Source: Polyangiaceae bacterium | GTDB lineage: Bacteria > Myxococcota_A > Polyangia > Polyangiales > Polyangiaceae | Length of the DNA: 64,000 nucleotides | Reading direction: 5' to 3' | NCBI GenBank assembly: GCA_019637295.1 | Contig: JAHBVX010000007.1 | Coordinates: forward strand, 310,001-374,000 | Shown: piece after piece, positions 9,697-19,333 of the stretch | Layout of the letters: each line of letters begins with the position of its first letter | How positions within the stretch are numbered: the stretch's first letter is position 1 | Notes under the pieces: model-generated | Told to the model about the DNA's origin: nothing | The model's database searches: none | The model's input: the letters and a program-made list of their open reading frames with translations, nothing else | Translations under genes and position numbers: made by a program

Positions 9697-10980
9697 TCAG
9701 GCCGCTGGCAGGAGATGTCCACCCCGGGCGACCACGCGACCGTCGGCGACGACCACGCTCACGGGATTGTAGCCAAAAGCGTACCCCAGCCAGCGGTGAT
9801 CGGGGACGTCACACACGAGCACGTCGGCGCGGCGACCCGGCTCGAGGCAGCCGACTCGTTCTCCAAGGCCCACCGCCCAAGCGGCGTTGTAGGTCGCCGC
9901 CACGATGGCCTGCGCCACGCTGAGCTTCTGGGTGCGGCACGCGATGGCGATGGTCATGGGCATGCTCGGCGTGAACGACGAGCCGGGGTTCATGTCGGTG
10001 GCCAGCGCGACCGGGACCCCTGCGGCCACGAGTCGATCCCCCGGGGCATGGCGGTCGAGCCCCAGGTGAAACGCCACCGCAGGCAAGAGCACCGCCAACG
10101 GGCAGTTCGCCGCGCGACCGAGCTCGGCCAGCGTCTCGTCGTCCAGGTACTCGAGGTGGTCGATGCTCGTCGCGCCGAGCTGCAGTCCGAGGCGCGCCGC
10201 GCCGCTCGCGGAGAACTGCTCGGCGTGGAGCTTCAGTTCGAAGCCGAGGCCGCGAGCGGAGGTAAGCAGCCGGCGGGACTCCTCGAGCGTGAACGCCTCG
10301 TGCTCGCAGAACACGTCGAAGTAGCGCGCGAGCCCGCGCTGCCGCGCGATGAGAGCCGTGCGCTCGACCAGCTCGAGGTACCCCTCCCGGTCCGCGCGAT
10401 ACTCGGGCGCCAGGACATGCGCACCGAGATACGTCGCCACGACCTCGATGGGCAGCACCTGCCCGAGGCGCGCGATCACCTCGAGGAGCTTCAGCTCGCC
10501 CTCGCCGTCCAGGCAATAGCCGCTCTTGATCTCGACGCTGGTCGTGCCCGAGCCGATCGCCAGCGCCGCGAAGCGCCGGGCCGAGCCGAGCAGCACCTCG
10601 GCGGACGCCGCCCGGGTCTTCTTCACCGTGCTCAAGATGCCCCCGCCTTGACGCAAGATGTCGAGGTAGGAGACGCCCCCCATGCGCTTCTCCCACTCGT
10701 CCGCGCGGTCTCCCGCGAACACCAGGTGTGTGTGCGGATCGACGAAGCCCGGCAGCACCACACCGCCCTTGGCGTCGATGACCTCGCAGCCCGAGTGGCG
10801 GTGCTCCCGCCACACCCGATCGCTGGCGCCGACGTCCAGGATGTGGCCGCCGCCGATGGCGACCCCGCCGCCGCGCACGATGCCGAGCGAGCCTTGCTTC
10901 GACCCGCGCGCCGGCCCGGGGCCGAGGTCGCGCAGGGTGAGGACCTCCGCGGCGTTGACGATGAGCAGATCGACGGCCAT
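9697..10980 (-). CDS. hutI: Imidazolonepropionase
   Basis: HutI hydrolyses 4-imidazolone-5-propanoate to N-formimino-L-glutamate, the third step of histidine breakdown. The 427-residue amidohydrolase has the zinc-binding HxH in GFVDPHTHLVFAGDR (about residue 80), SGTTSVEIKSGY, a metal His in LKLHAEQF, and the catalytic Asp in ALATDMNPGSS. The ATG at 10980 gives the typical N-terminal strand MAVDLLIVNAAEVLT. The other hut genes (hutH, hutU, hutG) are not in the window, so the pathway is dispersed or continues elsewhere. Confidence 0.93.
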   Translation of the reverse strand: MAVDLLIVNAAEVLTLRDLGPGPARGSKQGSLGIVRGGGVAIGGGHILDVGASDRVWREHRHSGCEVIDAKGGVVLPGFVDPHTHLVFAGDRADEWEKRMGGVSYLDILRQGGGILSTVKKTRAASAEVLLGSARRFAALAIGSGTTSVEIKSGYCLDGEGELKLLEVIARLGQVLPIEVVATYLGAHVLAPEYRADREGYLELVERTALIARQRGLARYFDVFCEHEAFTLEESRRLLTSARGLGFELKLHAEQFSASGAARLGLQLGATSIDHLEYLDDETLAELGRAANCPLAVLLPAVAFHLGLDRHAPGDRLVAAGVPVALATDMNPGSSFTPSMPMTIAIACRTQKLSVAQAIVAATYNAAWAVGLGERVGCLEPGRRADVLVCDVPDHRWLGYAFGYNPVSVVVADGRVVARGGHLLPAA

Positions 10981-11062
10981 GTCGCGGGTCTGCACCCTAC
11001 TCGCGGGTCGCGGCGGAGTCGACTTGCCCGAGGTCGGTTGTGGCCGACTCGGGGCCTGCGCT

Positions 11063-11956
11063 ATGACAGAAACCGTGCCCAATCCGTCCGTGCTGAAGCT
11101 GCTGGCCTCGATAACCGATCGACTCGCGGCGGTAGATGCGCGGGTCGAAATCGGCGGCCTCGAGCCCAAGGATCCGCGACTGCTGTTCATCGAGCTGAAG
11201 CCGCAGGCGCGCATCGTCGTGGTGTTCGACTCGCCCCCCGACGACCGAGCGGCGAAGCTTGGGCTGCTCTCCGAGCTGGCGGCTGCCTTCGCGTTCACCG
11301 CCGATCTGTCCACCGATGCGGTCGGCCTTGGGCGAGAGCTGTCCTCGCGCCGCCTCGACGACGAGCTGGCCACTCTGGCGGACCGGGCAGGGGCCCTGCG
11401 CGGGGTCGTCATCGACACCCAGTCGCCGGTGCTGTGGGGCACGAGCGAGCTGCGGCGCGGTGACGAGGACGTCGACAGCGCGCTCGCGGCGGCCCGCTCG
11501 CTGACGACCGCCGAGCAGCACGGCGTCGATTTCGCCGAGCTGCTCGAGCTGGGGCGGGATGGTGCGCGGCGGCACCTGGAGGACCGAGGCCTCGATCCGA
11601 CCGTGGTCTCGTCCCTCGAGCGGTCCGCGGAGCGTGTCAGGCAGGGTAGCGTCCGCAGCGGCGCGGCGTGGCGGTCCTACCTGCTTCTGGCGCAAGCGAT
11701 CAGCGACGTCCGCCGGGACGGGGACTCGGGGGCCAGTCGCCGCTTGGTGAGTCGCGGCGGGTTCGGCTACCTGGCCCGCAGCTTCGCCAACATCTACTGG
11801 CTGGTGCTGGTATTCGACGGCAATTTCTCGGAGCTGGCGGCGGACGGCGCCCTGCTGCACGCGCTGCCCTTGATCGAGAAGTTGGTGCTCGCGCTGCCGC
11901 CGGTGGATCCGGTCGATCCTGGCGGAAAGGTCATCCGGCTTCCTCGGCCTACTTGA
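11063..11956 (+). CDS. Conserved myxobacterial-type protein, possibly with roadblock/LC7-like fold
   Basis: This is a 297-residue soluble protein with no sure family. Alternating strands and helices (ELKPQARIVVVFDSPPDD near the start, LRGVVIDTQSPVLWGTSE in the middle, IYWLVLVFDGNFSELAAD near the end) and a final LPLIEKLVLALPPVDP suggest one or two roadblock/LC7-like modules. Such modules often partner small GTPases in myxobacteria. The ATG at 11063 lies inside a TATGAC hexamer that resembles other -10 elements in this window, so a GTG at 11075 is a possible alternative start. The gene precedes the giant TPR gene by about 40 bases and may be co-transcribed with it. Confidence 0.6.
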   Translation: MTETVPNPSVLKLLASITDRLAAVDARVEIGGLEPKDPRLLFIELKPQARIVVVFDSPPDDRAAKLGLLSELAAAFAFTADLSTDAVGLGRELSSRRLDDELATLADRAGALRGVVIDTQSPVLWGTSELRRGDEDVDSALAAARSLTTAEQHGVDFAELLELGRDGARRHLEDRGLDPTVVSSLERSAERVRQGSVRSGAAWRSYLLLAQAISDVRRDGDSGASRRLVSRGGFGYLARSFANIYWLVLVFDGNFSELAADGALLHALPLIEKLVLALPPVDPVDPGGKVIRLPRPT

Positions 11957-11997
11957 CCTAGTCCTGGCCGTGTTAGGGTCGGCCAGGGCAGCTGACC

Positions 11998-12198
11998 ATG
12001 GCGAACGACGACCGCGAGCCCGAGCCTCCCGAACTCGACGAAGTCGAACCCGAAGCCATCGTGCCGGCGCCCCCGCGGCCGCCCCGGCCGCCGCGTGCGG
12101 CCGCGCGCTCCGGAAGCGACAGCCGCCGCCACCGCCACCCCGGCGCGGGCCAGCGAGCGTTCCGCCGCCCCGCGGCGAAGCCGGCCGCGGCCCCGTAG
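11998..12198 (+). CDS. Probable displaced N-terminus of the giant TPR protein
   Basis: This 66-codon frame begins at an ATG 41 bases after the preceding stop. It encodes an acidic, Pro-rich start (MANDDREPEPPELDEVEPEA) with strongly coding-like third positions for at least the first 35 codons. It ends at TAG 12196-12198, which overlaps by one base a GTG in the long TPR frame. The long TPR frame over the same bases reads as Arg/Pro/Ala-rich noise, whereas this frame looks native. A third frame looks coding-like at about 12105-12180 (APEATAAATATPARASERS). Likely explanations are one or two base errors in this GC repeat-rich stretch, a genuine frameshift, or re-initiation at TAGTG. Confidence 0.5.
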   Translation: MANDDREPEPPELDEVEPEAIVPAPPRPPRPPRAAARSGSDSRRHRHPGAGQRAFRRPAAKPAAAP

Positions 12199-15100
12199 TG
12201 CCAGCGGTGCGACACCCGGCCGAGCCCGGCTCGGATCCCCGCGCCACGGCCGGCGCGCCGCCGCCGCCGCCGCCGCCCCGGCAGGACCCGGCGGAGCACC
12301 TGCCGACGCGCATCGGCGTCGCGCCGCCGCCGGATCCGCGGGTCGCGCTCACCCGCGCCGCGATCGGGCGCCTGGAGGCCGCGCTGGCGAAGGCCAAGGA
12401 GCCCGCTCGCCGAGGACGCGTCCACTACGAGATCGCCCGCTTGCTCGAGAGCCCCCTCGGCCAGCTGGACGCTGCCTTCGACCACTACCAGAAGTCCCGG
12501 CAAAGCTGCCCCGATCACGTGCCGGCCATTCGCGGCAGCCGGCGCGTCGCGCTGGCGAAGAAGGAGTACGCTGCGGCCCTCGCCCTGTTCGACGAAGAGG
12601 TGCGCCTGACGGGCGAGCCGAACGCCCGCGCGCTCTTGCTGTACGAGAAGGGGCGCCTGCTCGAAGATCGCATGGGGCTGCGGCGCGAAGCGCACCAGGC
12701 CTACTCGTCCGCGCTGGAGCTCGAGCCCACCCTCGCGACGATTCTCAAAGCCGTCGAGCGCGTCGACATTGCCAACGAGTCCTGGGACGATCTGGACAAG
12801 ACCTATCAGTTCGCGGCCAACTCGGCGACGGGTGACACCAAGCTGCGCGCGGCGATCATCGCGTCCAGAGCACGCTTGGCGGAGACCGTGAAGTCGGACG
12901 CGCACGGCGCGAGCGAGCTGTATCGCGAGGCGCTGCTCTTCGATCAGCGTGCGCCCGGCGCCATCGAGGCGCTGAAGCGCTTGTTCACGACCAGCCGACG
13001 CTATCGCGATCTCGCCGAGACGCTGCAGCTCGAAGCGGAGCTGGCTCAGGACCCGGTGGTGCGCAGCCTGGCGTTGTATCGCACCGGACGGGTCCTCGCC
13101 GACCGTCTCGGGCACGTCGATGAGTCCATCTCGGCGTTCGAGCAGGCGGTGTCCGCTGCGCCCGACGAGACCCTCGTGCTCGAGGAGCTCGCGCGGCTGT
13201 ATGAAGTCTCCAAGCGCTGGGAAGATTTGGTGAAAACCCTCGAGCGCATCGCCGCGCGTGCCGAGAACGTCCCCAGCAAGGTGGGCTATTTCCACCGCAT
13301 CGCGCAGATTTGCGAGGACCGGCTCGGCGACGAAGGGCGCGCGAGCACGTGGTTGCGCCGCGCACTGGAGCTGGACCCCACGTTCCTGCCGGGGCTGGCT
13401 GCGCTAGGCAAGCTGCTCACCCGCCACAAGGACTGGCAGTCGTTGATCGCGATGCACCTGGGTGAGGCCAACGCGTCGCGGGACAGCGCGCGGCGCGCGG
13501 CGGCCCACTCGCGTGTCGCGGTGATCGCCGAGGAGCAACTCGGGGACACGGAGCAGGCGATGCTGCACCACTCCCGAGCCCTGGGACTGGCGCCGATGCT
13601 GCCGATGTCCTTCAAGGCGCTCACGCGGTTGCTCGCGGCGGCGGGCAAGCACCGCGAGCTGCTCGAACTGTACGAGCGCGCGGTCGACAGCGCCCCGGAT
13701 GCCGATACCCGCATCACCTACTTGTTCAAGATCGGGCGCACCTTCGAGGACGTGCTCTCGTCCCCGACCCAGGCGCTCAGCGCCTACCGTCGCATCCTGG
13801 AGGTCGAGCCCAAGCACCTCGGCGCGTTGCACGCGGCGGAGCGAGCGGCCGAGCGAGCCGGGCGCTTCAAGGATCTGGTGCTGCTGCTCGATCGGGAGGC
13901 CGAAGTGGTCACCGACGCTGGCCAGGTCGTCGCGCTCTGGCATCGCGCCGGCGAGATCCTCGAGGACCAGCTGTCGGACGAAGAGGCGGCGCTGGCGCGC
14001 TACCAGAAGGTGCTGAGCAAGAATCCGCGCTACGCGCCGGCGCTGGCGAGCCTCGGGCGGCTGTACTACCGCTCGAGTCGCTGGGAGGAGCTGCTCGGCG
14101 TATACAAGCTCGAGCTCGACCTCGCGCCCAAGGGACCCGACGCTTCGGCGCTGTTGTACAAGATGGGCGAGCTGTCCGAGGAGCGCATCGGCAAGGACGA
14201 CGAGGCCATCGCGCTGTACCGCCGGGCCATCGACATGGACCCGTTCAACACCGCCGCGCTCCACGCGCTGGGGCGCAAGCTCGCCGAGCGCAACTTGTGG
14301 GCGGAGCTGGTCAAGCTGCTCGAGCTCGAGCTGAGTGGGCTGAAGAACGCCGCCGAGCAAGCGCGCACCGGGTTCCGCTTGGGCGAGGTGTACGAGAGTC
14401 GCCTGAATCAGTCCGACAAGGCGCTGTCCGCGTACGAGCTAGCGCTGACTCGTGAGCCGGACTTTCGTCCAGCGCTCGACGGTCGGGCACGCCTGCTCTC
14501 GTCTTCGCGGGACTTCAAGCGCTTGGCCGAGGAGCTCGAGCGGGAAGCGACGACCATCAACACGGACCCACAGGTGGCCCTCGCGACGCTCTACCGACTC
14601 GGAGAGTTGTTTCGCGATCATCTCGACGACACGCCGCGCGCCATCGAGTGCTTCGAGGCGGTGCTCGCGCGGGATCCCGCCCACATCGGCGCGCTGCGTG
14701 CGCTGGAGCCGCTGTACGCGGAAGTGGGTCACTGGGAGGGGCTCGCGCAGGACTACACGCTGCAGGCGCGCGTGCTCGGTGACGTGGGCGCGAAGGTCGC
14801 TGCGCTCAAGGAGTTGGCGCGACTTCAGGAACATCGCTTGGGCGCGGGCCTCGACGTGCAGCGCGCGACCTACATCTCGATTCTGCAGCTCGTGCCGTCG
14901 GATCCGGGAGCGCTCGCGGCACTGGAGCGGATCGCGCTCGAGCTCGGCGACGCCCAGCTGCTCACCCACGTGGACGCCAAACTCGGTGCGCTCAGCGCGG
15001 TGGCGCTCGTGCAGTCGGCGCATCAGACTCGCCTGGCCGAGACCCTCGAGGCGGTCGGGGATGCCAGCGCCGCGGAGACCTATCGCTCGGCGCTGGCCCG

Positions 15101-17276
15101 GGATCCAGAGAACCTGGGCGCGGCCCAGGGCATCATCCGCTTGGCCGAGCAGTCGCGCGACGCGGGGCGCCTCACCGAGGCCGCAGACTTGGCTGCCCGC
15201 GTGCTCGACGACGCGAGTGAGGCGGCGCGCTTGCTCGGGCTGGCAGCGGACGTGCATGCCGGCGCCGGGGATGCCGCCGGCGCTGTCAGCTGCTTGGAGC
15301 GAGCGCTCGAGCTCGATCCGAACGACGCCCGCGCGGCCCTCGAACTGGAGCGCCTGCTGCTCGCCCTCGGCGAGGTCGATCGTCTCTTCGACGTGCTGTG
15401 CCAGGCCGCCCAGTGGGCAACTGATCTGGAGCGGCGAGCCGGACTCTGGATCACCGTCGCTCGCGTGCTAGCGGAGCAGAAGCACGACGTGCCGGCGGGG
15501 CTGGCCGCGCTGCACCGCGTGATTGACGAGCAGCCCGGTCACGTCGAGACGTTGATGGCGCTGGCGGGGCTCTATTCCCGGGACGGCCAGTGGGCGGAGG
15601 CCGTGGACCGGCTGAACCAGGCGTTGCGTCAGGGTCCTTCGCGCGAGATCCAGGTGGCTGCGCACGTCGAGCTCGCGCGCATCTTGCACGACCACCTCGG
15701 GGACGAGCTTCGCGCGCGCGCGAGCCTCGACCGCGTCATGGCCCTCGATCCCAAGAATCGCGCAGCGCTGCTGCGGCTGCTCCGCATCCAGCACCAGCGG
15801 GGCGAGGCGGCCGAGGCCGCGGAGACGGCCGCGCGTCTGGTCGCCGTCGCGATCGACGATCAGGAGCGCGCCGAGGCGCTGTCCGAGCTGGCGTCACTGC
15901 ACCGCGAACTCAAGGCGCCCGACCGTGCAGCGCACTCGTACGAGCAAGCGATCTCGCTGGTGGGGCTCGACGGTCGCGCGGCCAAGGAGTTCCGCGATTT
16001 GCTCCAGGAGCAGAAGCTGCTCGGGGACGACCCTCCGTATGCCCTCTACGTCAACGCGCTGATGGCCCACTTGCAGCTCCCGCGCCTCACGGATCCCGTG
16101 CGCGTGGAGATCCTGGCCGAGATATCGCGCGTTCAGGCCGACGAGATGGGTCGCATGGACCACGCGGTCGCCACGCTGGATCGAGCGCTCGCCAAGGCGC
16201 CTGGCTCCATCGAGCTGCGAGAGCTGCTCGTGGACCGACTGCGTGGCGCCGGCCAGCACGAGCGGGCGTTGTCCGAGCTGCGCCGACTGCTCGACAAGGA
16301 CGTGACCCGGGTGCAATCCTGGCGCGATCTCGCGCACACCTTTCGAGCTCTCGGTCGAGCCGAGGAGGCCGACACCGCCCTCGCGGCGGTCGTCGCCCTC
16401 GGTGCTGGCAACGACCTCGAGCTCTCCACGGTGTCGTCCCGACCCTCGCGCTGTGCGCGAGCTCACCCCGGCGCGTTCGACCCCGTGGTGCTGCGCGGCA
16501 TCGACCCGGTAGGTCCCTCGGACCCCACCGCAGATCTGATCGCGACCCTGGTCGAGGTGCTCGGCAAGATGCACCCACCGGAGCTCGAGCGCTACGGCCT
16601 GTCCACGAGGGATCGGCTGACGAGCCGGGCCGCGGTGCCGATTCGTCAGCTCGCGGAGCGAGTGGGTCGCGTCGTCGGCGTGGGTGAGTTCGATCTCTAC
16701 GTCCACCGCGCCCACGCTGGGTCCATCGAGATCGAACTGACGGATCCGCCGGCGCTCATGATCCCGGCCACGGTCACCCAATTGCCTGAGCCTTCCCAGG
16801 TGTTCCTGCTGGCTCGCGCGCTGATCAACGTGGCGCGCGGGCTGCACGTCGTGGGTCGCCTCAGCCCGCGCGAGATCGAGTTCTTGGTCATCGCCGCGGT
16901 GCGGGGCGTCGATCCCAGCTTCGGATTGGGCAGCGCTGACGAGGACTTCTTGAATGGGCACGCCCGCCGTCTGCAGAAGGCGCAGTCGCGGCGGGGACGT
17001 CGCGCCGCCGAGGAGGCGATCATGCCGCTGCTCGGCGCGCCCCGGATCGAGTTCGACGCATGGTCCGAGCGAGTACGCCGGACCGCTGCTCGAGCGTCCG
17101 TCGTGGTCGCCGACGATCTCCCGGGGGTCGTCACGCTACTGCGGCGCACGGAGGGAGATTTGGCGGGGCTGCGTGGCCAGGCGCTCACGCAGGGCATGGA
17201 CCTGGTGGCCGATCTGATGCGCTTCTCGGTCAGCGACGCGGGTCACGCGCTGCGGCGTCGCCTCGGGTACGCTTGA
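12198..17276 (+). CDS. Giant tetratricopeptide-repeat protein
   Basis: About 1,690 residues of continuous frame from a GTG at 12198; the open frame extends back to 11970. After a Pro-rich start there are dozens of 34-residue TPR-type helix pairs, with recurring patterns such as GRLLEDRMGLRREAHQAYSSALELEP and GELSEERIGKDDEAIALYRRAI spaced evenly to about residue 1,430. A non-TPR C-terminal domain of roughly 250 residues follows, with helical and strand segments (FLVIAAVRGVDPSFGLGSADEDF, RRRLGYA end). No signal peptide or membrane segment is visible in this frame, so a cytoplasmic scaffold is likely. The large number of GRLxEDRxG-type units resembles big TPR proteins common in myxobacteria. Partners are unknown. 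The N-terminus is uncertain because of apparent frameshifting. Confidence 0.85.
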   Translation: MPAVRHPAEPGSDPRATAGAPPPPPPPRQDPAEHLPTRIGVAPPPDPRVALTRAAIGRLEAALAKAKEPARRGRVHYEIARLLESPLGQLDAAFDHYQKSRQSCPDHVPAIRGSRRVALAKKEYAAALALFDEEVRLTGEPNARALLLYEKGRLLEDRMGLRREAHQAYSSALELEPTLATILKAVERVDIANESWDDLDKTYQFAANSATGDTKLRAAIIASRARLAETVKSDAHGASELYREALLFDQRAPGAIEALKRLFTTSRRYRDLAETLQLEAELAQDPVVRSLALYRTGRVLADRLGHVDESISAFEQAVSAAPDETLVLEELARLYEVSKRWEDLVKTLERIAARAENVPSKVGYFHRIAQICEDRLGDEGRASTWLRRALELDPTFLPGLAALGKLLTRHKDWQSLIAMHLGEANASRDSARRAAAHSRVAVIAEEQLGDTEQAMLHHSRALGLAPMLPMSFKALTRLLAAAGKHRELLELYERAVDSAPDADTRITYLFKIGRTFEDVLSSPTQALSAYRRILEVEPKHLGALHAAERAAERAGRFKDLVLLLDREAEVVTDAGQVVALWHRAGEILEDQLSDEEAALARYQKVLSKNPRYAPALASLGRLYYRSSRWEELLGVYKLELDLAPKGPDASALLYKMGELSEERIGKDDEAIALYRRAIDMDPFNTAALHALGRKLAERNLWAELVKLLELELSGLKNAAEQARTGFRLGEVYESRLNQSDKALSAYELALTREPDFRPALDGRARLLSSSRDFKRLAEELEREATTINTDPQVALATLYRLGELFRDHLDDTPRAIECFEAVLARDPAHIGALRALEPLYAEVGHWEGLAQDYTLQARVLGDVGAKVAALKELARLQEHRLGAGLDVQRATYISILQLVPSDPGALAALERIALELGDAQLLTHVDAKLGALSAVALVQSAHQTRLAETLEAVGDASAAETYRSALARDPENLGAAQGIIRLAEQSRDAGRLTEAADLAARVLDDASEAARLLGLAADVHAGAGDAAGAVSCLERALELDPNDARAALELERLLLALGEVDRLFDVLCQAAQWATDLERRAGLWITVARVLAEQKHDVPAGLAALHRVIDEQPGHVETLMALAGLYSRDGQWAEAVDRLNQALRQGPSREIQVAAHVELARILHDHLGDELRARASLDRVMALDPKNRAALLRLLRIQHQRGEAAEAAETAARLVAVAIDDQERAEALSELASLHRELKAPDRAAHSYEQAISLVGLDGRAAKEFRDLLQEQKLLGDDPPYALYVNALMAHLQLPRLTDPVRVEILAEISRVQADEMGRMDHAVATLDRALAKAPGSIELRELLVDRLRGAGQHERALSELRRLLDKDVTRVQSWRDLAHTFRALGRAEEADTALAAVVALGAGNDLELSTVSSRPSRCARAHPGAFDPVVLRGIDPVGPSDPTADLIATLVEVLGKMHPPELERYGLSTRDRLTSRAAVPIRQLAERVGRVVGVGEFDLYVHRAHAGSIEIELTDPPALMIPATVTQLPEPSQVFLLARALINVARGLHVVGRLSPREIEFLVIAAVRGVDPSFGLGSADEDFLNGHARRLQKAQSRRGRRAAEEAIMPLLGAPRIEFDAWSERVRRTAARASVVVADDLPGVVTLLRRTEGDLAGLRGQALTQGMDLVADLMRFSVSDAGHALRRRLGYA

Positions 17277-17301
17277 GGTTTCGCTGCCCGGCGGACCGCG
17301 C

Positions 17302-17307
17302 TAAGAC
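17302..17307 (+). promoter_or_regulatory. Candidate -10 element (TAAGAC)
   Basis: The hexamer TAAGAC follows GCGC and ends eight bases before the ATG of the S9 peptidase. Transcription starting about seven bases after it would give an almost leaderless mRNA. It is one of a series of similarly placed TAnnnT-like hexamers in the window; no clear -35 is visible. Confidence 0.35.
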
Positions 17308-17315
17308 CTTCCGGC

Positions 17316-19313
17316 ATGACCCGGTTCGCCAGCCTCTTCATGTTCGTCGCGCTCTCATGCGCGGGGCACCCCCTCGATCGTTCCGCGCTGCCACAGCCCG
17401 AGCGCGCCCCCCTCGCTGACATCGACGCCCGCCCCGCGGCGGACGACCCGGCGAGCCCGCTCGCTGCCGACGGCAAGACCGTCGTGCTCAGCGGCACGCC
17501 CGAGCTCCCTCGCGCGCTGCGCGAGCGCATGAATCAGTACCTGAACACCCGCTCGGCCACCCTCGAGTCGCTGTCCGAGGACGGCGCTCGGGTCGTCGTC
17601 ACCACGCGATTCGGCGAGACGGCGCAGGCTCATCTGGTGGAGCGCCCGGGCGGGGCGCGCACCCAGCTCACGTTCGACGAGGAGCCCGTCGGGCAGGTGA
17701 CCTTGGCCAAGGACGGCAAGAGCCTGCTATTCATGAGCGACGTGGGGGGCAACGAGCAGTATCAGCTCCGCCGCTTGGAGCTGGCGACGGGTCGCTCCAC
17801 GTTGCTGACGGACGGCAAGAGTCGCCATGGCGCCTACGTGGTCAGCCACGACGGCGGCCGCGTCGCCTACACCAGCAACGCGCGCAACGGTCGGGACATG
17901 GACGTCTGGCTGGGGGACGGCCGCACTCGTGAGTCGGGTAGCCTGTTTCTGGAGCGAGCCGGACACTGGTTTCCGGTCGAGTTCTCCCGCGACGGCAAGA
18001 AGTTGCTGCTCGGGGAGTACGTGTCCATCAACGACTCGCGGCTCTATCTCCTGGATACGGAGAGCAAGGTGGTCACGCGGTTGACGCCAGAAGCGCCCGC
18101 GGCGTCGTATCGCGCGGCGGCGCTGCACCCGGCGGGCAACCGCCTGTACGTCTCGACGGATCGGGAGGGCGAGTTCGTGGAGTTGTTCGAGGTCACCCTG
18201 GGGGCGGAGCCCAAGTGGAGGCCGCTGTCCCGGGGGATCCCGTGGAACGTCGAGGAGATGAAGCTCTCGCCCGACGGACGGACGCTCGCGTACGTGACGA
18301 ACGAAGAGGGCTACGGCGTGCTGCACCTGCTCGACACCGCGACCGGCAAGAGTCGCAAGGCGGCGGGCATCCCGCCGGGGGTGGTGCGCGGCATCCGCTT
18401 CGCCGGGCGCGCCGGGGTGCTCGGCTTCACGCTCGAGGGCGCGAGGGAGAACGGCGATGCGTTCACCCTCGACGTGGTCAGCGGGAAGGTCAGCCGCTAC
18501 ACCACGAGCGAAGTCGGGGGGCTCGATCCCAAGAGCTTCGCCGAGCCTACCCTGATCCGCTACCCGAGCTTCGACGGTCGCAAGATCCCGTCCTTTTACT
18601 ACCGGCCGAAGTCAGCCGGCCCTCATCCGGTGGTGATCTGGATCCACGGCGGCCCCGAGGCGCAGTCCAGGCCCGTGTTCTCGCCGCTCATCCAGTACCT
18701 GGCCAGCGAGAGCCAGATGGCCGTGTTGGTGCCCAACGTCCGCGGCTCGGATGGCTACGGCAAGAGCTACCTGCTGCTCGACAACGGCAAGCTGCGGGAG
18801 GACTCGGTCAAGGACATCGGCGCGTTGCTCGACTGGGTCGCCAAGCAGCCCGAGCTGGACGCTGGGCGCGCGGCAGTCGTGGGCGGCTCCTACGGGGGGT
18901 ACATGGTGCTCGCCTCGCTCATTCACTACGGCGCGCGGCTGCGCGCTGGGGTCGACGTGGTGGGCATCAGCAACTTCGTCACCTTCCTGGAGAACACCCA
19001 GGAGTACCGTCGGGACCTCAGACGCGCGGAGTACGGAGACGAGCGCGATCCGGACATGCGCAAGCACCTGACCGCCATCTCGCCCACGACCCGGGCCCAC
19101 GAGATCAAGAGCGCGCTGTTCGTGGCGCACGGCGCCAACGACCCGCGAGTTCCGCTCTCCGAGACGGACCAGATCGTCGAGGCGGTGCGCAAGAACGGCC
19201 AGAACGTGTGGTACATGGTGGCCAAGAACGAGGGGCACGGCTTCCGCCGCAAGGAGAACCGCGACCTGTTCAACCTGCTGACGGTGTCGTTCTTGGAGCA
19301 ACACCTGAAGTAG
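17316..19313 (+). CDS. S9 family prolyl-oligopeptidase-like serine peptidase, exported
   Basis: This 665-residue exported peptidase has an N-terminal beta-propeller (TolB/DPP-like; repeats such as LAKDGKSLLFMSDVGGNEQY and SHDGGRVAYTSNARNG) and a C-terminal alpha/beta-hydrolase domain. The catalytic Ser is in GGSYGGYM (about 525), Asp in ANDPRVP (about 607) and His in EGHGF (about 640). The oxyanion-side HGGPEAQSRP is present. The short signal ends in VALSCAG, which could be a lipobox, making it a probable lipoprotein. It likely cleaves short peptides after proline or other small residues in the envelope. It follows the TPR gene by 39 bases but has its own -10-like hexamer. Confidence 0.9.
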   Translation: MTRFASLFMFVALSCAGHPLDRSALPQPERAPLADIDARPAADDPASPLAADGKTVVLSGTPELPRALRERMNQYLNTRSATLESLSEDGARVVVTTRFGETAQAHLVERPGGARTQLTFDEEPVGQVTLAKDGKSLLFMSDVGGNEQYQLRRLELATGRSTLLTDGKSRHGAYVVSHDGGRVAYTSNARNGRDMDVWLGDGRTRESGSLFLERAGHWFPVEFSRDGKKLLLGEYVSINDSRLYLLDTESKVVTRLTPEAPAASYRAAALHPAGNRLYVSTDREGEFVELFEVTLGAEPKWRPLSRGIPWNVEEMKLSPDGRTLAYVTNEEGYGVLHLLDTATGKSRKAAGIPPGVVRGIRFAGRAGVLGFTLEGARENGDAFTLDVVSGKVSRYTTSEVGGLDPKSFAEPTLIRYPSFDGRKIPSFYYRPKSAGPHPVVIWIHGGPEAQSRPVFSPLIQYLASESQMAVLVPNVRGSDGYGKSYLLLDNGKLREDSVKDIGALLDWVAKQPELDAGRAAVVGGSYGGYMVLASLIHYGARLRAGVDVVGISNFVTFLENTQEYRRDLRRAEYGDERDPDMRKHLTAISPTTRAHEIKSALFVAHGANDPRVPLSETDQIVEAVRKNGQNVWYMVAKNEGHGFRRKENRDLFNLLTVSFLEQHLK

Positions 19314-19333
19314 CCGATCGAGCGCGCTGGCAT

